From NCBI GenBank assembly GCA_035771175.1, contig CM069612.1:28468150-28532149 (forward strand): a stretch of DNA of 64,000 bases, in the 5' to 3' direction. Made by a program: the position numbers and the translations under genes. The number at the start of each line of letters is the position of its first letter. The first letter of the stretch is position 1. This DNA is from Paratinospora sagittata (taxonomy: Eukaryota > Streptophyta > Magnoliopsida > Ranunculales > Menispermaceae). This document shows positions 34,301 through 48,500 of this stretch, piece by piece. The notes under the pieces were generated by a model. It did not search any database. It was not told the origin of the DNA and was given only the letters and a program-made list of their open reading frames with translations.

Positions 34301-37300
34301 AACAACATCGACCATGGTAATACCAACCTGGACGAAAGGTTCTCATACAACAATAGTTCTAAGCTTTCAAAAAGCTCTCTAGCAGCGTCCTTGTGGGACC
34401 CACCTCCACCTCCATGCTCCCCAATGGCCCAACACAAATGTAGTGCCAATTCTGTCTATAAAGAAAAATTACAGGCATAAATGTTATTTTACAAGGATTC
34501 AACTTGAAACTTCAAAGGACCCCAATGGCTAGAAAGAGAAGTATAACTCACCTTTGCAGGGCCATCATAAGCTTCTCCAAGTCTGTCAATTATAGGCTTC
34601 TGCAAAAAAATTCAGGTAGATAATGTGTAACCTTGACAACCATAAAATCAGGCACAAGTATTTATAATAACAATTGGCATCTTCAAATAACCACCAAATG
34701 TAAGAGACACAACACAAGGACAATATCGCCCAGAAGGTATAACAAATGATTCAATTGGACAATAATGATGGTCCTGGCATGTCCTTCAGATCAAGGTTGC
34801 AGGCCAACTATCCACAAGAAAGCAAGAAAACAAATCATAGTGCCATGGAAACTAAAGTTAATACTGGCTGCCTATCTACTAGGTCATCATGGAGTCATAC
34901 CACAGAAGGAAGTAGACAAGTTAAATTGACCAAAAATTTTGTAACTTTGGCAACAAGATGTCAGATAGATGGCATATGTAGCTTGTCCACTCTTATTGAC
35001 CCCTGGAGGTCCATGCTCCTTTTAAGAGCATGATTTTAGTTGAGTTGAATATGTGGCTTCTCCACTCATTTTATGAACATCTTGCACTTCAATCTGTCTC
35101 CAATGTTTTTTGTGGTGTTAAACTACAAAAGCATGAGCAAGAAACTCTAATTTTATTAGTCATTCTTCAACAAAAAAGATAGATTGTAACTATGTTATGT
35201 GGCCCAGGTATGGCAAATATGGCCTCGTCTTGACCCAAAGTCAAGTCTCATAAGGTTTACAAAATAGATAAGCCTGAGCAGCTAAGATCAACCAACTCAA
35301 TCTAAAAGGCAGTATATGCATGAGATTAGGTCATGATTGAGTTCATGACCAAATGAAAACCTACAAGTTCAGGCCATCACTCAGTCTGAACTCCGAACAA
35401 GGTAAAGCTAGGCACCCTAAACTTGTCTCATCATATTTTTTTAAATATAGTTAGAGTAGGCCACCTGTCACACCTTAGGTTGCACAGCGTGCCCCCTACC
35501 CAGGTGCGGGCGCACCCCCTCGGGGCGAACGCCTAGCCATAGTACCACATAATATTGTCCCATCTCGGCCAGCCACGCCACACAAGGACACCGGTCACCG
35601 AGATCATTTATCCATATTATTCACACTCCCATGAATAATATAGGGCCTCCCCCAAGTTCGATTGGCTCAATGGGTACTCAAGTTGCGAAATCTAACCTTA
35701 TGAGGAGGAGGTTGCGAGTTCGAACTTGGGGGAGGCCCTATATTATTCATGGGAGTGTGAATAATATGGATAAATGATCTCGGTGACCGGCGTCCTTGTG
35801 TGGCGTGGCTGGCCGAGATGGGACAATATTATGGATCCATAATGGCTAGGCGTTCGCCCCGAGGGGGTGCGCCCGCACCTGGGTAGGGGGCACGCTGTGC
35901 AACCCAGGGTGTGACACCACCCCTTCTCATTCAACAGCAAAGCAATTCTAAAGAAGCACATTGTTGAACAATTTAGCCATGTCTGCATTCACAGAATTGA
36001 ATTCTCCCTATGGAATTAAATTACCGAATTAAATCAGCCTAGACTTCATAGTATTCTTGAATTGGATACATCATCATCAATTTAAAGAAATAAAAATACA
36101 GTTCTCTTATCATCCTATAATTCCTGCATAATAAAATTGAATTAAAAAAAGAAAAGATAAACACTGACAAATAAGTGATGGTGAAAAAGGGAATAAGCTA
36201 ATGGGGACGATAGTGGTGATTTTGGTGCCTTGGTGGTGGTGTAGTTGTGCACGGTGAGTTGGTACCTTTAGAAGTGCTATAAAATCTGGAGATCGTTGAA
36301 ATGCTGCTAGCATGAACTCTAGAAGCCTCCTTCGGACCTACAAATACATTCTTTGTGTTATCAATACTAGATTATATTGAATCTTGCAGAGACCATAGAG
36401 CATAAAGCAACAAATAGAATTCAACAGCACTCGCTTCTAGGGTATATTGAAATAAAGAGATTAAAATTAGAAAAATCTATGCCTACAAAAGAAATTCAAA
36501 GAGATACTCTTGTGTATTAGGCTATTAGCAACTATGAAGACCTCATCAAAATTATAATCTGCAGCATTATAAGAAAACCTTTTGATATAAAGGGGAATCA
36601 ACAGAAAAGAAACTTCATCTTTTACGTATACCAGATAGTAAACGAAAATTCTCATTCACTGGTTAATAGTAACTTTCCATGGGATGCAGCAAATCTCCTG
36701 GAACCCTTTTCAGGTTTATCTGAGTCTTTTTAGGATTATAAAAACTAAAAAGGACCAACTTTGTGTTACTTTTCAGTCAAAAACTAGTTTGCTGCAGGGA
36801 ATCATAAATTTAAAGAAATCAATCCGACAATATAAGAAATGTTAATTATTTTACATGGAAAACAAACAAAAAATGAGGTGCTTTCGATTTCTCTCCTTTT
36901 TATCAATATTCAACTTCAGGTGGTGAAGATTTTGTATTCCTTTGGGAATTTATTTAAACAATGCTGAGGAAAACTTCTATAAAATATTTGTGAAATACTT
37001 AAACTTCGATTTCTTAAAAAGTGATTCACGCACCTCATAAGCAAATATCCTATCAGGAAATAGTGTGGCATTTCTTGACATAAGTAGTGGAATTAGAGCA
37101 CAAATCAGTGCTGCAACAACAATTGACAAAAGTTGAGAATATCAACCAAGTTAGAAGACTATTGAATAGAATATGTTATTAACAGCATGAATTCATCAGA
37201 ATTATAGAAACAAAAGGAGAAAGAGCATACAGTTATTGACTTCGCGTAAAGCAATGGAAAAATATATGTCAAGAAATCGTGGTGTCATATGAAGTGCTTG

Positions 37301-40300
37301 TCTTAACCTCTCAGACTGATGGGTGTTAATCACAGCTTGTAAAGCAGCAGCCATCCCAGGAGAAGTCCAGTGGCGCTCCTGAAATGAGTAGGCAAATTCC
37401 AAAGCATCAGCTTCCTGTTACTTAAGAAACAAATAAACAAAATACTCCACACAAAATTCCTGTTCCACTATAACAAACACTTTTTCAACATGTATAATCA
37501 ATGGGCCAAAAGTTGTAACTCAATCAAAGTCTTGACTGGCGGACATGATCCCATTTTTGAAGTTTGAAAAAGAAGATCCATGATTCGAAGAACAAATGAT
37601 TAGCCTAGGTTTTGACAACTTTAGACAGTTTTAACTTCATCTTAAGGAGTGAACTGTGAGAAATTATAAGATTAAATTCTAGATTACATCTTTTGATCAA
37701 CCAGTTGCTCTGAATGCTCTATGTAGCCAGTTTCCTTTTGATTTGGCTATGCACTATGCAGGCATTGGAACCAATCACAAGTTGCAGTAGGCATTGCCCA
37801 GATATCAAATAAGTAATCAACTTTTAAATTGCCCTGGTTGGTGGTTCACGAGGTAAGCAGTAGCTGGTGCATACAATTTATAAAAGTTTCAAGGAATCTT
37901 AAATAATTTGCAAAAAATAACCTCAAGGCTATAGAATTGTTATCCCAGCCTCTCTTCCTACTTTGTTTTCTTCTTTTTTGACATGTACATAGACAAAATC
38001 CTAAAAACATTCATTCATTCCAAAAGCTCACAAAAAAGAAAAAGAATACTGCTCAACCTAATAAAAAAAGAAACATTGTTTTCAAAATGTTTGGAGTCCA
38101 TATCTCCAAGCCAAGGGGCTTTTTCACAAGGCAAACAAATTATGGAGATGGTTCTTAGAAGCAAACAGAAGGCGTAATTATTCAAATTAATTTGGAAAAA
38201 AGCCAATGATCTCACGAAATGGAGCTTTCTAGACTTTGTGTTGGAGAGAAAGGGATTCGGAAGGCAATGGAAGAGGTGGATAACTAGACACATCAGTTCG
38301 GTATTGTACTTGTTAATAGTAGCTTGATATGCATTGTTGGGCCTCCGCCTATAAGCTATAGCTTTGGGGTTTAGTGGTTTCTAACATGGTATCAGAGCCC
38401 TGGTTTTGTAAAAAGTCTTGGGCTCAAGTCTTGTTGTTGGCTCACCACGGCCGGTCCCAAGCCCAAGTACAGGAGGAGGATTGCGTTAAATAGCTGACAG
38501 CCAGCATAAAACTTCGTCGGATCAACTATACATAAATGATAAAAAACCAACAAAGATGGTTTGGACACATACAACGTAGGCCTTTAGATGCACCAGTTAG
38601 GAAGAGTGACTTTTTAGTACTAGATGGCAACAATAGAGGTAGATGTAAACCTAAAATAACATGAGCAAAGATAATTAAAAATGATTTAACTTCTCTTAAT
38701 ATGAATGCCGACTTAGCCCTCAAAAGAGTGGAGTGGAAGAAGCAGATTCGTGTAGCCGGCCCCATGTAGTTGGGAAAAGGCTTAGTTGAATTGAGTTGAG
38801 TCTCTTCTTCTCTTTCTTCTAGCTTTCCACGTGCAAGATGGGGCTGCACATGAAGTGTTAACAGTAGCTTTATATTCATTGTTTAGCTACAGTTTTTTGG
38901 GTTAGTGGTTTCTAATAGTACTCAACTTAACAAAGTCTTTTTCCAACTACATGGGCTTGGTTACATGAATTCAATTCATCTATTCCAATCTATCAAGGAC
39001 TAAGTCAAAATTTGTATTGCAACTACTATTTTCTTAAGTATCTTACTCACTAGTTATAAATGGGCAGCCAAGAAGTAAAATAAGGGGTTCTAGAGGACTT
39101 AGCAAGGGGATCCTCCCTCCCCTTTCCTCTTCACACTAGTAGTGTACACATTATTAGCAAATTGGTGGATAGAACTAGGGTAGTGAACATGATTAGAAGC
39201 TTTGAGGTAGGAAGAGGCGAGGTGGAGCCGTGGAGGTATCACCATATCACATTTGCAACAAGTAGATGACACCCACTTCCTTGTACGAGGAAAAAAGGAA
39301 CATTTGGTGCATATGATAAAGAGAGTGGAGTGTTCAAAGCCAAAAGTAACGAACTACGTATACTTACGGAGACTACAAAACTTCACAAATGGATTGATAT
39401 GGTGGAATGCACAATAGGATCGTGGCCTCTAAAACAATTGGAACTTCTTCTTGGGGTCAATCATTTGATGACAACAATCTGGGTCGAATAATCACAAAAA
39501 TCTTAAGGAGACTGGATAGCGGAAAAGGGGTTTTCTGTTTAGGGGAGGTAGGTTAACCTTTATCCAATCGGTGTTATCCTCCATCCCAATTAATTCCCTT
39601 TCCCTAATCAAAATACATAGCAAAGGTGGTAGTCTCCTAGGAAGACGATGAGGGATTTTCCATGGGATAAGGCAAATGGGGAGTTCCATGATCACCTAGT
39701 TGCATGGGATGTGGTATGCCAACTTAAAGAGAAGGGGGGCCTCGTAATTGCCAACATTAGGATCAAGAATAAAGCCCTTGGGGCCAAGTCGCTGCAGGGA
39801 TTTCCTTTGGAACCACATTCACTGTGAGCTAGGGTCATCAATAGCAAATATGAGATGTCCAACAATTGGTATGTGGGGAGAGGGGTTAGGATGACACATA
39901 GAAGCCCTTAAAGTTTAGTAGCTAAATCTATCCAGAGTTCTTGGTGTTGACATTCCTCAAGGTGGATGAGAGACCATAATGAAATTTTGGGAAGATCATA
40001 GCCTGAGGACCAAAATCTAGCAAAGACCTTCACTTATACTATTTTATCATCTAGACATCATGCCCACATATCCACAAGCATTTCTCGTGAAAGTAGGTTT
40101 GATGACAACCCAATCCCATGTAACTTCCAATTCTTTCATAAACCACATAAGAAGGAAGCTTTTCAGCAGTGTAGATAACTACCTAGCCTGGAGGAAGTGC
40201 GGACCTATGCTGGTAGAAGTGATGCTAGATTATAAAGGGTTGATCCTACGGGGACACTACACTTGCAATTATTTTCTACAACACCTCATTGGCATCCCAA

Positions 40301-42473
40301 CAGCTACCCCTTTAATGTTGCCCATTTATTCGATCTTCTCATGACCCCTCCAAGGTACAGGTTTTTAGTTAGCCTGTAGCAATAAGGAAGGTCAGCATCT
40401 TGGATGTGCTTTAGCACAAAAGGCCACCCACATCCTTGTGCCCTAATCAATGTGTGTTATGCAAGATGGACTTAGAATCTATAGATCATGTGTTCCTTCA
40501 TTATGCTATTCAACTAAGGTGTGGGAGTGTTTTTTTCTTCGTTTGATAAATACTAAGGTATGTGCATTATTACTAAAGGAGATCAAAGCAACATTGGAGA
40601 GACCTCTAAGATGTGACAAACTGTAACATATAACTTTTCGACCACTGGTGGGACTGAAAGGAAGTTAATGTGGAACCTTTTTGTTCGTGTTACCTTGTGG
40701 ATCAGTGCAACAACAGGATTTTTGAAGTTGTCTCTTGGGCTCCAGATGCATTATGGGATTCCATTAGGCTAAGAATCTTTCTTTGGATGAGGAACAAGAA
40801 AGTGAAGAAACCTTTTATCGAGATATAATGGTGAACTCACAATTTTTTTGTGATTGAATGGTGAACTTAAAATTAATCAGCACCAAGTAAGTAATAGCTT
40901 TGTTAAAAACAACAAAAAATATGTTTATATGAAGCAGTCTGATTCATTTCACAAGATTGTCAGAAATCTTAATGAAAAGAACAAGAAAAGAAAATGCTAA
41001 ATAAAAGAAGAAAGAATAAGCATATGAACATGATTGGAACCATACAGCAAGCCCATCATTCTCATCCTTGAGAAGATCGAGAAATACAGAATCAGAGACA
41101 TCTATAGTATCGCTATCCTCAGCCTCTGAGTCACCCCCTCTGTCTCCTATGGTCGAACCAGTATATGCTTCATCCATCAGTTGGAACAGCATCTACAGCC
41201 AAAAAAAGAAGATTCTCAACCAAACAGGAAGCATAGATTTTTCATCCATACTGGTGCAAGTTTCAAAAGATTTTGATAACCTCAGGAGCCGTACTCTTCT
41301 GGATTGTAGCTATGCTACTTCCAATAAGAGATCCAGAGCTTCGTTCCACTTTTTCCAACGCCACTACTAGTACTGGTTGGGGATGAAATGAATATGTCAA
41401 AAACAAAAGAACCAATGACTGAAAACATGACACCTTGAAACCAAACGTAACCACTTCCCAAATAAATGTAGCAACGCTTGAAAACACCAAATCCAAAACC
41501 ACAATTTAGTTAAAAGCCCAAGTTCATTCAAGGATCAAAAATTCAGCTTCTCCCATAAACTTTAGTGTATAAAAATTTGGAATTAATTCATAGAAGTCCA
41601 ATTTGACAAGGAGATACTTTATAAAAACTATCCAACTGAAGAAAGTTAGAGAGTTTTTGTTTAGACGTTAAGATTATTCCCAAATAGTTAGAGATTGTTA
41701 AAACAAACATAGTTATACATGGATAACACATAAAAATTATAATAATATTGTTTGGAATCATTGTTTATGACATCACAATGAGTAAAGTGCAGTAGCATAA
41801 TGGATTCTTCTATATATCGACATTTTCTAAAATACATGTTTACGAAATTCAATTAATTAAAAGATTTTAAAATTTTCATTTTTAGAGAATTTTTTGAAGA
41901 GTTACTAATACAATGAGATCATAATACTCATCCAATCATTTTTAAATGAAAATATAAATTAATGTCAAATTTTAGCAAATGAAGATTTTATTAGATTTCA
42001 AGTCATGGTATACAATCATAGATCAATTTTAATTTATGTTTTAGAAATTAATTATAATCTTAAAATAATAATTTAATTAACAAATTTTATCATATTTTCA
42101 TTTGCTATGCAATTCAATAAGTTGAAACAATACTATTATGAAATAATCAAATTTAACCAATCAAAATTACTAATAACATTGAACACATAATCTCAATGGT
42201 TAGAAATAAAACAAACTTTAAAATGTCAAACAATAGTTTACGTAATGAGTCGAATACGATAATGATGGTTATGTTATTAACTAATAAAACAAAACAGAAT
42301 TACATAAAACATTAAATAACCAAGTAATAATGTTTCCATATAATAAAATTATGTCTCATCTATTCTGTAAATCAATCAATGCTAATCGATGATCCAAATA
42401 ATTTAAATTAACATGTAGGCTAATTAAGTAATGAGTCACAAAATCAATGACGTAAATTACAAGATGTCCTACA

Positions 42474-42523
<50 letters not shown>

Positions 42524-45500
42524 TAAAAGCAAAAGCAAATTGCTTAAAAAAACTCACTTGGCAAATCCACAAGTGATGGGAACAAAGGCAAAAATGATCC
42601 AGTGGACATCATTCCAGGGAAAATCTTTCGAAAGGATCTCTCTAGTCTATATAGAAAAATACATAATCAATGTTTAGATAGATTATCAAATCAAATTGAA
42701 ATCCAGCATTCATTACGATAGACTATCAAATCAAAAAAAAAGTCAATTTACGACACTACAACATTCTAAAGCAGTGAGAATAGGAAATATTAAGAAAATG
42801 GAATAGATTCTCAATTCCATCAACATAAAGAGTACATCGCCCTTGAAGCTTGACAGTCTTCCTACACTGACTTTCATTCCAAGTTAGCGAAAAGCTACAT
42901 TACCAGACTTAGGTATGTTCGTTAGATACAGGTGAATATTTAGAGGTCGAACTTATTCATTCTCAAATTAGAGGATATTAGAACTCTGCTAAGAAGTGCC
43001 CAAAATATGATTCAGGAACTTGGACAAAGCTATGTTCATTACTAAGCCTATATTTTCTTTGTTCTTCTTTCCTTTTTTTTTTCCTTCTTTTCAATCTTTT
43101 TTTTCTTTTTTTGTTGTCTCCTCACTCACCTATTAGTTATTATCTTTCTTTGGAGAATATACCAAGCAGCATTTGAAAATTTGTAGTATCGGACCCACAT
43201 CCTATACCAATTTTGATGTCCTACGATCCTATCACGTTGATATAGGTAAATTGGGCTAAAGTAAAGAGTCTAAGTAACACAGGTGTACAATAAGGAATCA
43301 CGATGAAGTCTAAAGGCGAAGGAATGTAGCATTTAACATTGTTTAGATATTGATGCAATTTTGGTTTAAGAACAGTTTCTCAAAAGTTAGTGAATAGCAA
43401 ATATCTCGAAAGGGCTGCAGCATTAATTTGAACGATGATGTTTAGTAATTGTGATGCCCCTAAAACATCATCAATAACAATAAATTCATCAAGAAAGAAA
43501 TTGAGATATACAATCATCACTAACCTACTTAGCCTCTGTAACTGTTAGAAATGCTAAGTGCAGCATTTAGGAAATTTATATTGGTCGCATTGTCAGTACA
43601 ATATTGATCTTCAAAACAAAAGATAGAAAATATAGCAGGGGATAAAAAGACCAACATTTGACAACCAAACAGTGGCACGATGCCAATGAAACATGTCTAT
43701 CAGGTAGCATAGAGAAACAAACAAGGCCAAATTTTAATAAGCGCCTAAAAAATATGAGAGAAACAGTTTTCAGAAGACATCAATTGATGTCTCTCTTGTT
43801 AGTCAAAAGAAAAAATAAATAAATAAATAGTTACACATTATAAAAGGTATATCTATGGCCATATACAGAAATAGTTACATCATTTAAACAGTATTGAAGT
43901 TCAACTTACTTCTCTCCATTCCATGCAATCAGCTTCAGCAGCAATGGAAAAAACTGCAAATGCATGATGAAGATTTAAGAAAGGAGATATCACATGTGTA
44001 ACCAATTCAAAAAGATGATCAACATTATATTATATGAAAGTGCCCTAAAGATACAACAGCCATTTAGGTGAAATAATTTCCCACCAATACTATCTATCTT
44101 CAGTGTTACAACTTACAACTTGGCTGAGGAATTTTGACTTCGCATAGAATTTGGTCATTTTGATCAAAGATAATTTAAGGTTCACTTTAAAGTAAAATAA
44201 TCATATTCCATACATCAATTAAAAAAGTCCCACACAATTTGTTGCAAATAACTTCAACTTTCTACACGTGCAGCCAAGAAACAAGTTACATGACAGAAAG
44301 TTTCCCTAGGAACTTCAAATTGTAGTTAAATCACAAATACAAAACTAATTGACTTATATTCACAAAAAATATGATAAAATATTAGCAACACAAGTTATAG
44401 TTTAGATTCTTTAGAAAAATATTTTTAGCCAAGCACTCTTTTCACCCATTGGTCTCCCATAGAATTCAGGACATCTCATAATTGCATGACCATTTGGCCC
44501 TTCCACTGGTCTACCAAATTTACACTTAATTGAAAAAAGGCAACATTTCAATTTAGTTAAACTTAAGATGCATGCTTGCATGTTTCAAAAGAAGGGTCAC
44601 CTTAGAACAGTGCAATGATCCATTGATTACACTGATTGAATATCAGATATTATTACATGACATCATCGAAGTGTTATGTAATGGGAAATGTTCAAGAAAT
44701 TTTAAGATATTTAAGAATTGCAAAAAAAAAAAAAAAACCCATAGAAGTAAAAGTATATTACAATTACAGATTGCTGTTTAAATGGGAAAATGGAAATATT
44801 CAACAAATTTTAAGATATTCATGAATTGGACAAAGTATAAAAATAAAATTTAGATAGTAATACTTCGGCAAAGAGCAATTTGCAAGCAAAGTAGTTACAG
44901 CCTGCATTACATCAAATAAAATAAAAACACCAATTTCCCTAGTCTTTTAATTCAAAGTAGCATGGAAAAACACTCTGTTTGATATGAAAGAATTTCTTGA
45001 AAGCAGTATTTTCAAATGTCTTGCAGAGAATATATTAAAATTATGAAAGGAAATGTTTAAGTGACACCTTTTGAGATGCCCATGTTTGAACATCAGTGGT
45101 CTTCCTTGAATCATGTACTATAACACAATTCCAGGAAGATCAACAAGGCACAACTACAACCATTGGTGTTTCAAAAGATGTTTCAGAACGTGTTCCTCTA
45201 GCTTCACTCACAATGAAAACGTGAGAAACCTTTTCACTTCATTAGATGGAATATTGCATATTACAGGGGCTTGCATTCATCTCCAATATATTTTGTCATT
45301 TTATATTTTCTTTGAACTTCTTTAGTTATACAATCAATGAATGAATCAGATACACCTATAGGTGGAAGTAGTGTTTTTCAGATTCAAATCATACCTCAGG
45401 AAGTAATGTTGGAAAAGAACTTAGAAGTTTCATTCTGTTTGTATTAAGAAAATCAAGGGTTGCATCTGCAACAACGGGATCTGCAAACTCTCTGCAATCC

Positions 45501-48500
45501 GCATAATAGATAGATCAGTTTCATACCCTTGGACCCTCACCCATTACGATATAAACATGATCAACAAGATCCAAAAAAACAAAATACAACATTTCATAAC
45601 ACAAACCCGAAAGCCAAAATACAGCTTTTCATTTTTATTATATTTTTTTGTGGCTTAGTTGCGAAACAAATTACAATTTTTCATAACTCAAGGAAAAACT
45701 AAATATCTAGCACCAAGACAAGAAGTCAAATTCTTGTCATGATTAACTAACATGAAATCTGAAAAGAAGAGAAAAGAATAATATACAACAAAATGTTATA
45801 TCTATGGTCAAAATTGACTTTTACCCATTTGGTACTCCATTTTTTTAATAAGAGTAGACATGTAATCAAATTGTTGTTGTACTTTCAATATTTGGGAAAA
45901 AATATTACCATGAAAACTTAAAAAAAAAAAAAAAGAGTTACAATTATGAAAAGTGAAATGCATGTGAGTATATGGGGCAGGCGTGTGGCAGTGGTGCAGC
46001 AAGGGGACAAAAGTGTAGATGGGACGCAAAGAAAGGAAAAGGAGGGGCTTTTTTATATTCTCCACCGAAGAATGCATCTTGTGGGGATTTAATAGATAAC
46101 AACTAGACGTTCATGATATGGTCCCCTAAACTAAATCCCCTATTTTATGACTTTACCTGTAGCAGATTTTAAGGGCATGATGCTCCGACCATTACAAGTA
46201 TTAGGGTGAGGTCAACGTCTCAACCTACACATTTTGATCCTTGCTTTGAAAAGATGTTTTCTAGATTCAAAACCATAACCTCCAGGTTATAATAGAGCAT
46301 TGGAGCAACCCTCCTGTTTCATCAAAGTTTACCCTTTAATTAGATTACAATAAGAAAGTGGTCAATAGCTTACGCCTTTAGTTACAAAATTTTCCCTCTA
46401 AATAGGGTTATTCATCCAATTTGAACAACACTTCACGAAACAAATGCATAAATCTCAAAAAGTTTTCCTTTTTGTATAAGAAGAGAATTTGATTAATCAA
46501 CTAAAACGAGAAAAAAAAGGCAGACAACAAGAGATCCTCTAGATGAAACAAGCCAAAGAGAACAAAATTAGAATAGAATGGTCTAATTCCTTATTAGATC
46601 TATCATGGATCAACTTTGCCACATTCTATCCAAGGCTTAGAAAAGGCTATGCCTCAAGGTAATAAGAGACATAAGCCTCACATTTTTTAATATACACAAA
46701 AATTAAGATATAGTTCACTAAAATTCTAAAAGAGTTAAATATTAATAATAAATGAAGAAATATCTAAAAGAAGCAAAATATGAACTAGTATTACATATGT
46801 GTTAAGAACTTGACTGAATTGTCTCAATATCTTAATTGTGGTCTTAAAGGTCATTAACATCAGTAGTGTATGTGTGCATGCACTGCATGTGATCTTTTAC
46901 TATTTATTAAAAAAATCTTAGATAAGATTTTATTGGTATTGTCATTATAATTAATAATAAAAAAAAAGCAACCCGGTTCACAAAGCTCCGTCCTATGCAG
47001 GGTCCCAAAGAAGGGTGGACCATATTAGGATCTATTAAACACAACCTTACCATGCTTTGCAAGAGACTGTTTCCACAACTCGAACCCGTGACCACATGGT
47101 CACATGGCAGCAACTTTTACCGTTGCACCAAGGCTCCCCGTCTCCTTTAATAAATATAGAATGATAAAATTGTTTTTTGTTATTTTGAAATGAGAATAAG
47201 GGAAGAGAATGGTAAAAGTTTAAAACTGAGAAGGGTAAATTTGGAAAAATATTAATTTAAGAACAAAAATTTTAAATGTGAGAAAGTAGTGGAAAGAAGT
47301 TGATTACTTAAATTACTATATTACCCTTTACATCACTAAAACTATACTTTAAAATTGAAAAAAAAAAAAAGTTTTTTAACACTATCTAATGAAGATTGGG
47401 AAGTTATCATCCCATGATTATAATAGTATAAATTAAGAATGAAATGGCACATATCACATCTGAAGCATTCCAAAACTCAAGTTTAAAAGTATTGGGAGCA
47501 GAATACTAAATGAAAATATTAGGTATTATTGTTAATAAATGCCAGTTCTCACCATTGTTTAGTTAATAAAACTAAATGTATATTATTCAAAAGCTTTTAA
47601 ATTGTTAGGTTAGTGTTAGTTTTATTGTTAATAAACTTAAATGTATACTACTAGTAGGAGGCTTTCTCAACAGCATAGAGGCCTTAAATGGAAGAGAAAA
47701 AAAAATCCTTTCAAAGAAAAAAGGTTATTCTTCCCTAATAAAAGTAAATTAATCTTTAAAAACCAAAATAATTGACTACAAATTGTTCAAAAATTGTAAT
47801 TATATATTTTATTTTAAAAAGAAAATAAAACATAATTTTAATATGAAAAAGTGAAGCCTAAACCTCACTTTGCCTCAAGGCTTAAGCCTTGAGGTGTACA
47901 CCTCAACAATGTGAGGCATAAGCCTTACAATTTGACATTGAGGCTCAAGTCTCAAAGCTTTTTTGGGGCCTCACCTCAAAGTGAGATCACTATAAAGATT
48001 TTCAAAAATCCTACGGTTTCTCTTCAACCATACACTCCATAAAAAGCCAAGGACAGAATACAATCACTAGACATCGATTGGTTCCAACTCCCAAAAAGAC
48101 GTTTTCCTATGGATGTTTCTACTTTGCTTCCAAAAATTTAAAATGCAATCAACAAACTCCCCTTTGTTCCTACATAATTCATACTAGTTTGAAGAAACGG
48201 AAATAAACAATCTCCTCCTATGGCAGACTTCAAGAAATTGACTCCATTGAGAACAACAGGCCATCCGAAGATCTTGAGCTTGGATGGAATCTTCAGCTTC
48301 CACAAGAATGGGTAAGAGGTAAATAAATGGATGAGAGGTTGATAAATTAAATGGCAGAAGAAAGATTGAAAGGTGACGTAATCAAGTAAATTGTGATGAG
48401 AGTGAAAATTCCAAGCTAATAGAGTGAAGGCGGACTCGTCCCTGCTACAAATGATGATTTCTCCTCATAGGACGGTTTTTGGGTGACTTCTGGTTTACAT

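Larger units (their letters stand above)
38311..38917 (+). mobile_element. TRIM (miniature LTR retrotransposon) inside the L1 remnant
   Basis: The 5' LTR (38311-38386, 76 bp) starts TGTTAATAGTAGC and ends CTAACA, followed at once by TGGTATCAGAGCC, the methionine tRNA primer-binding motif. The 3' LTR (38856-38917, 62 bp, shortened) starts TGTTAACAGTAGC and ends CTAATA. Identical GTACT 5-mers flank the unit (38306-38310 and 38918-38922). The internal part has no gag or pol but holds a LINE-like coding segment. Size and parts fit a TRIM. Confidence 0.85.

Noticed and set aside
35743..35988. Minus-strand frame over the palindrome
   Set aside because: Shadow of the GC-rich arm; the other arm gives comparable frames.
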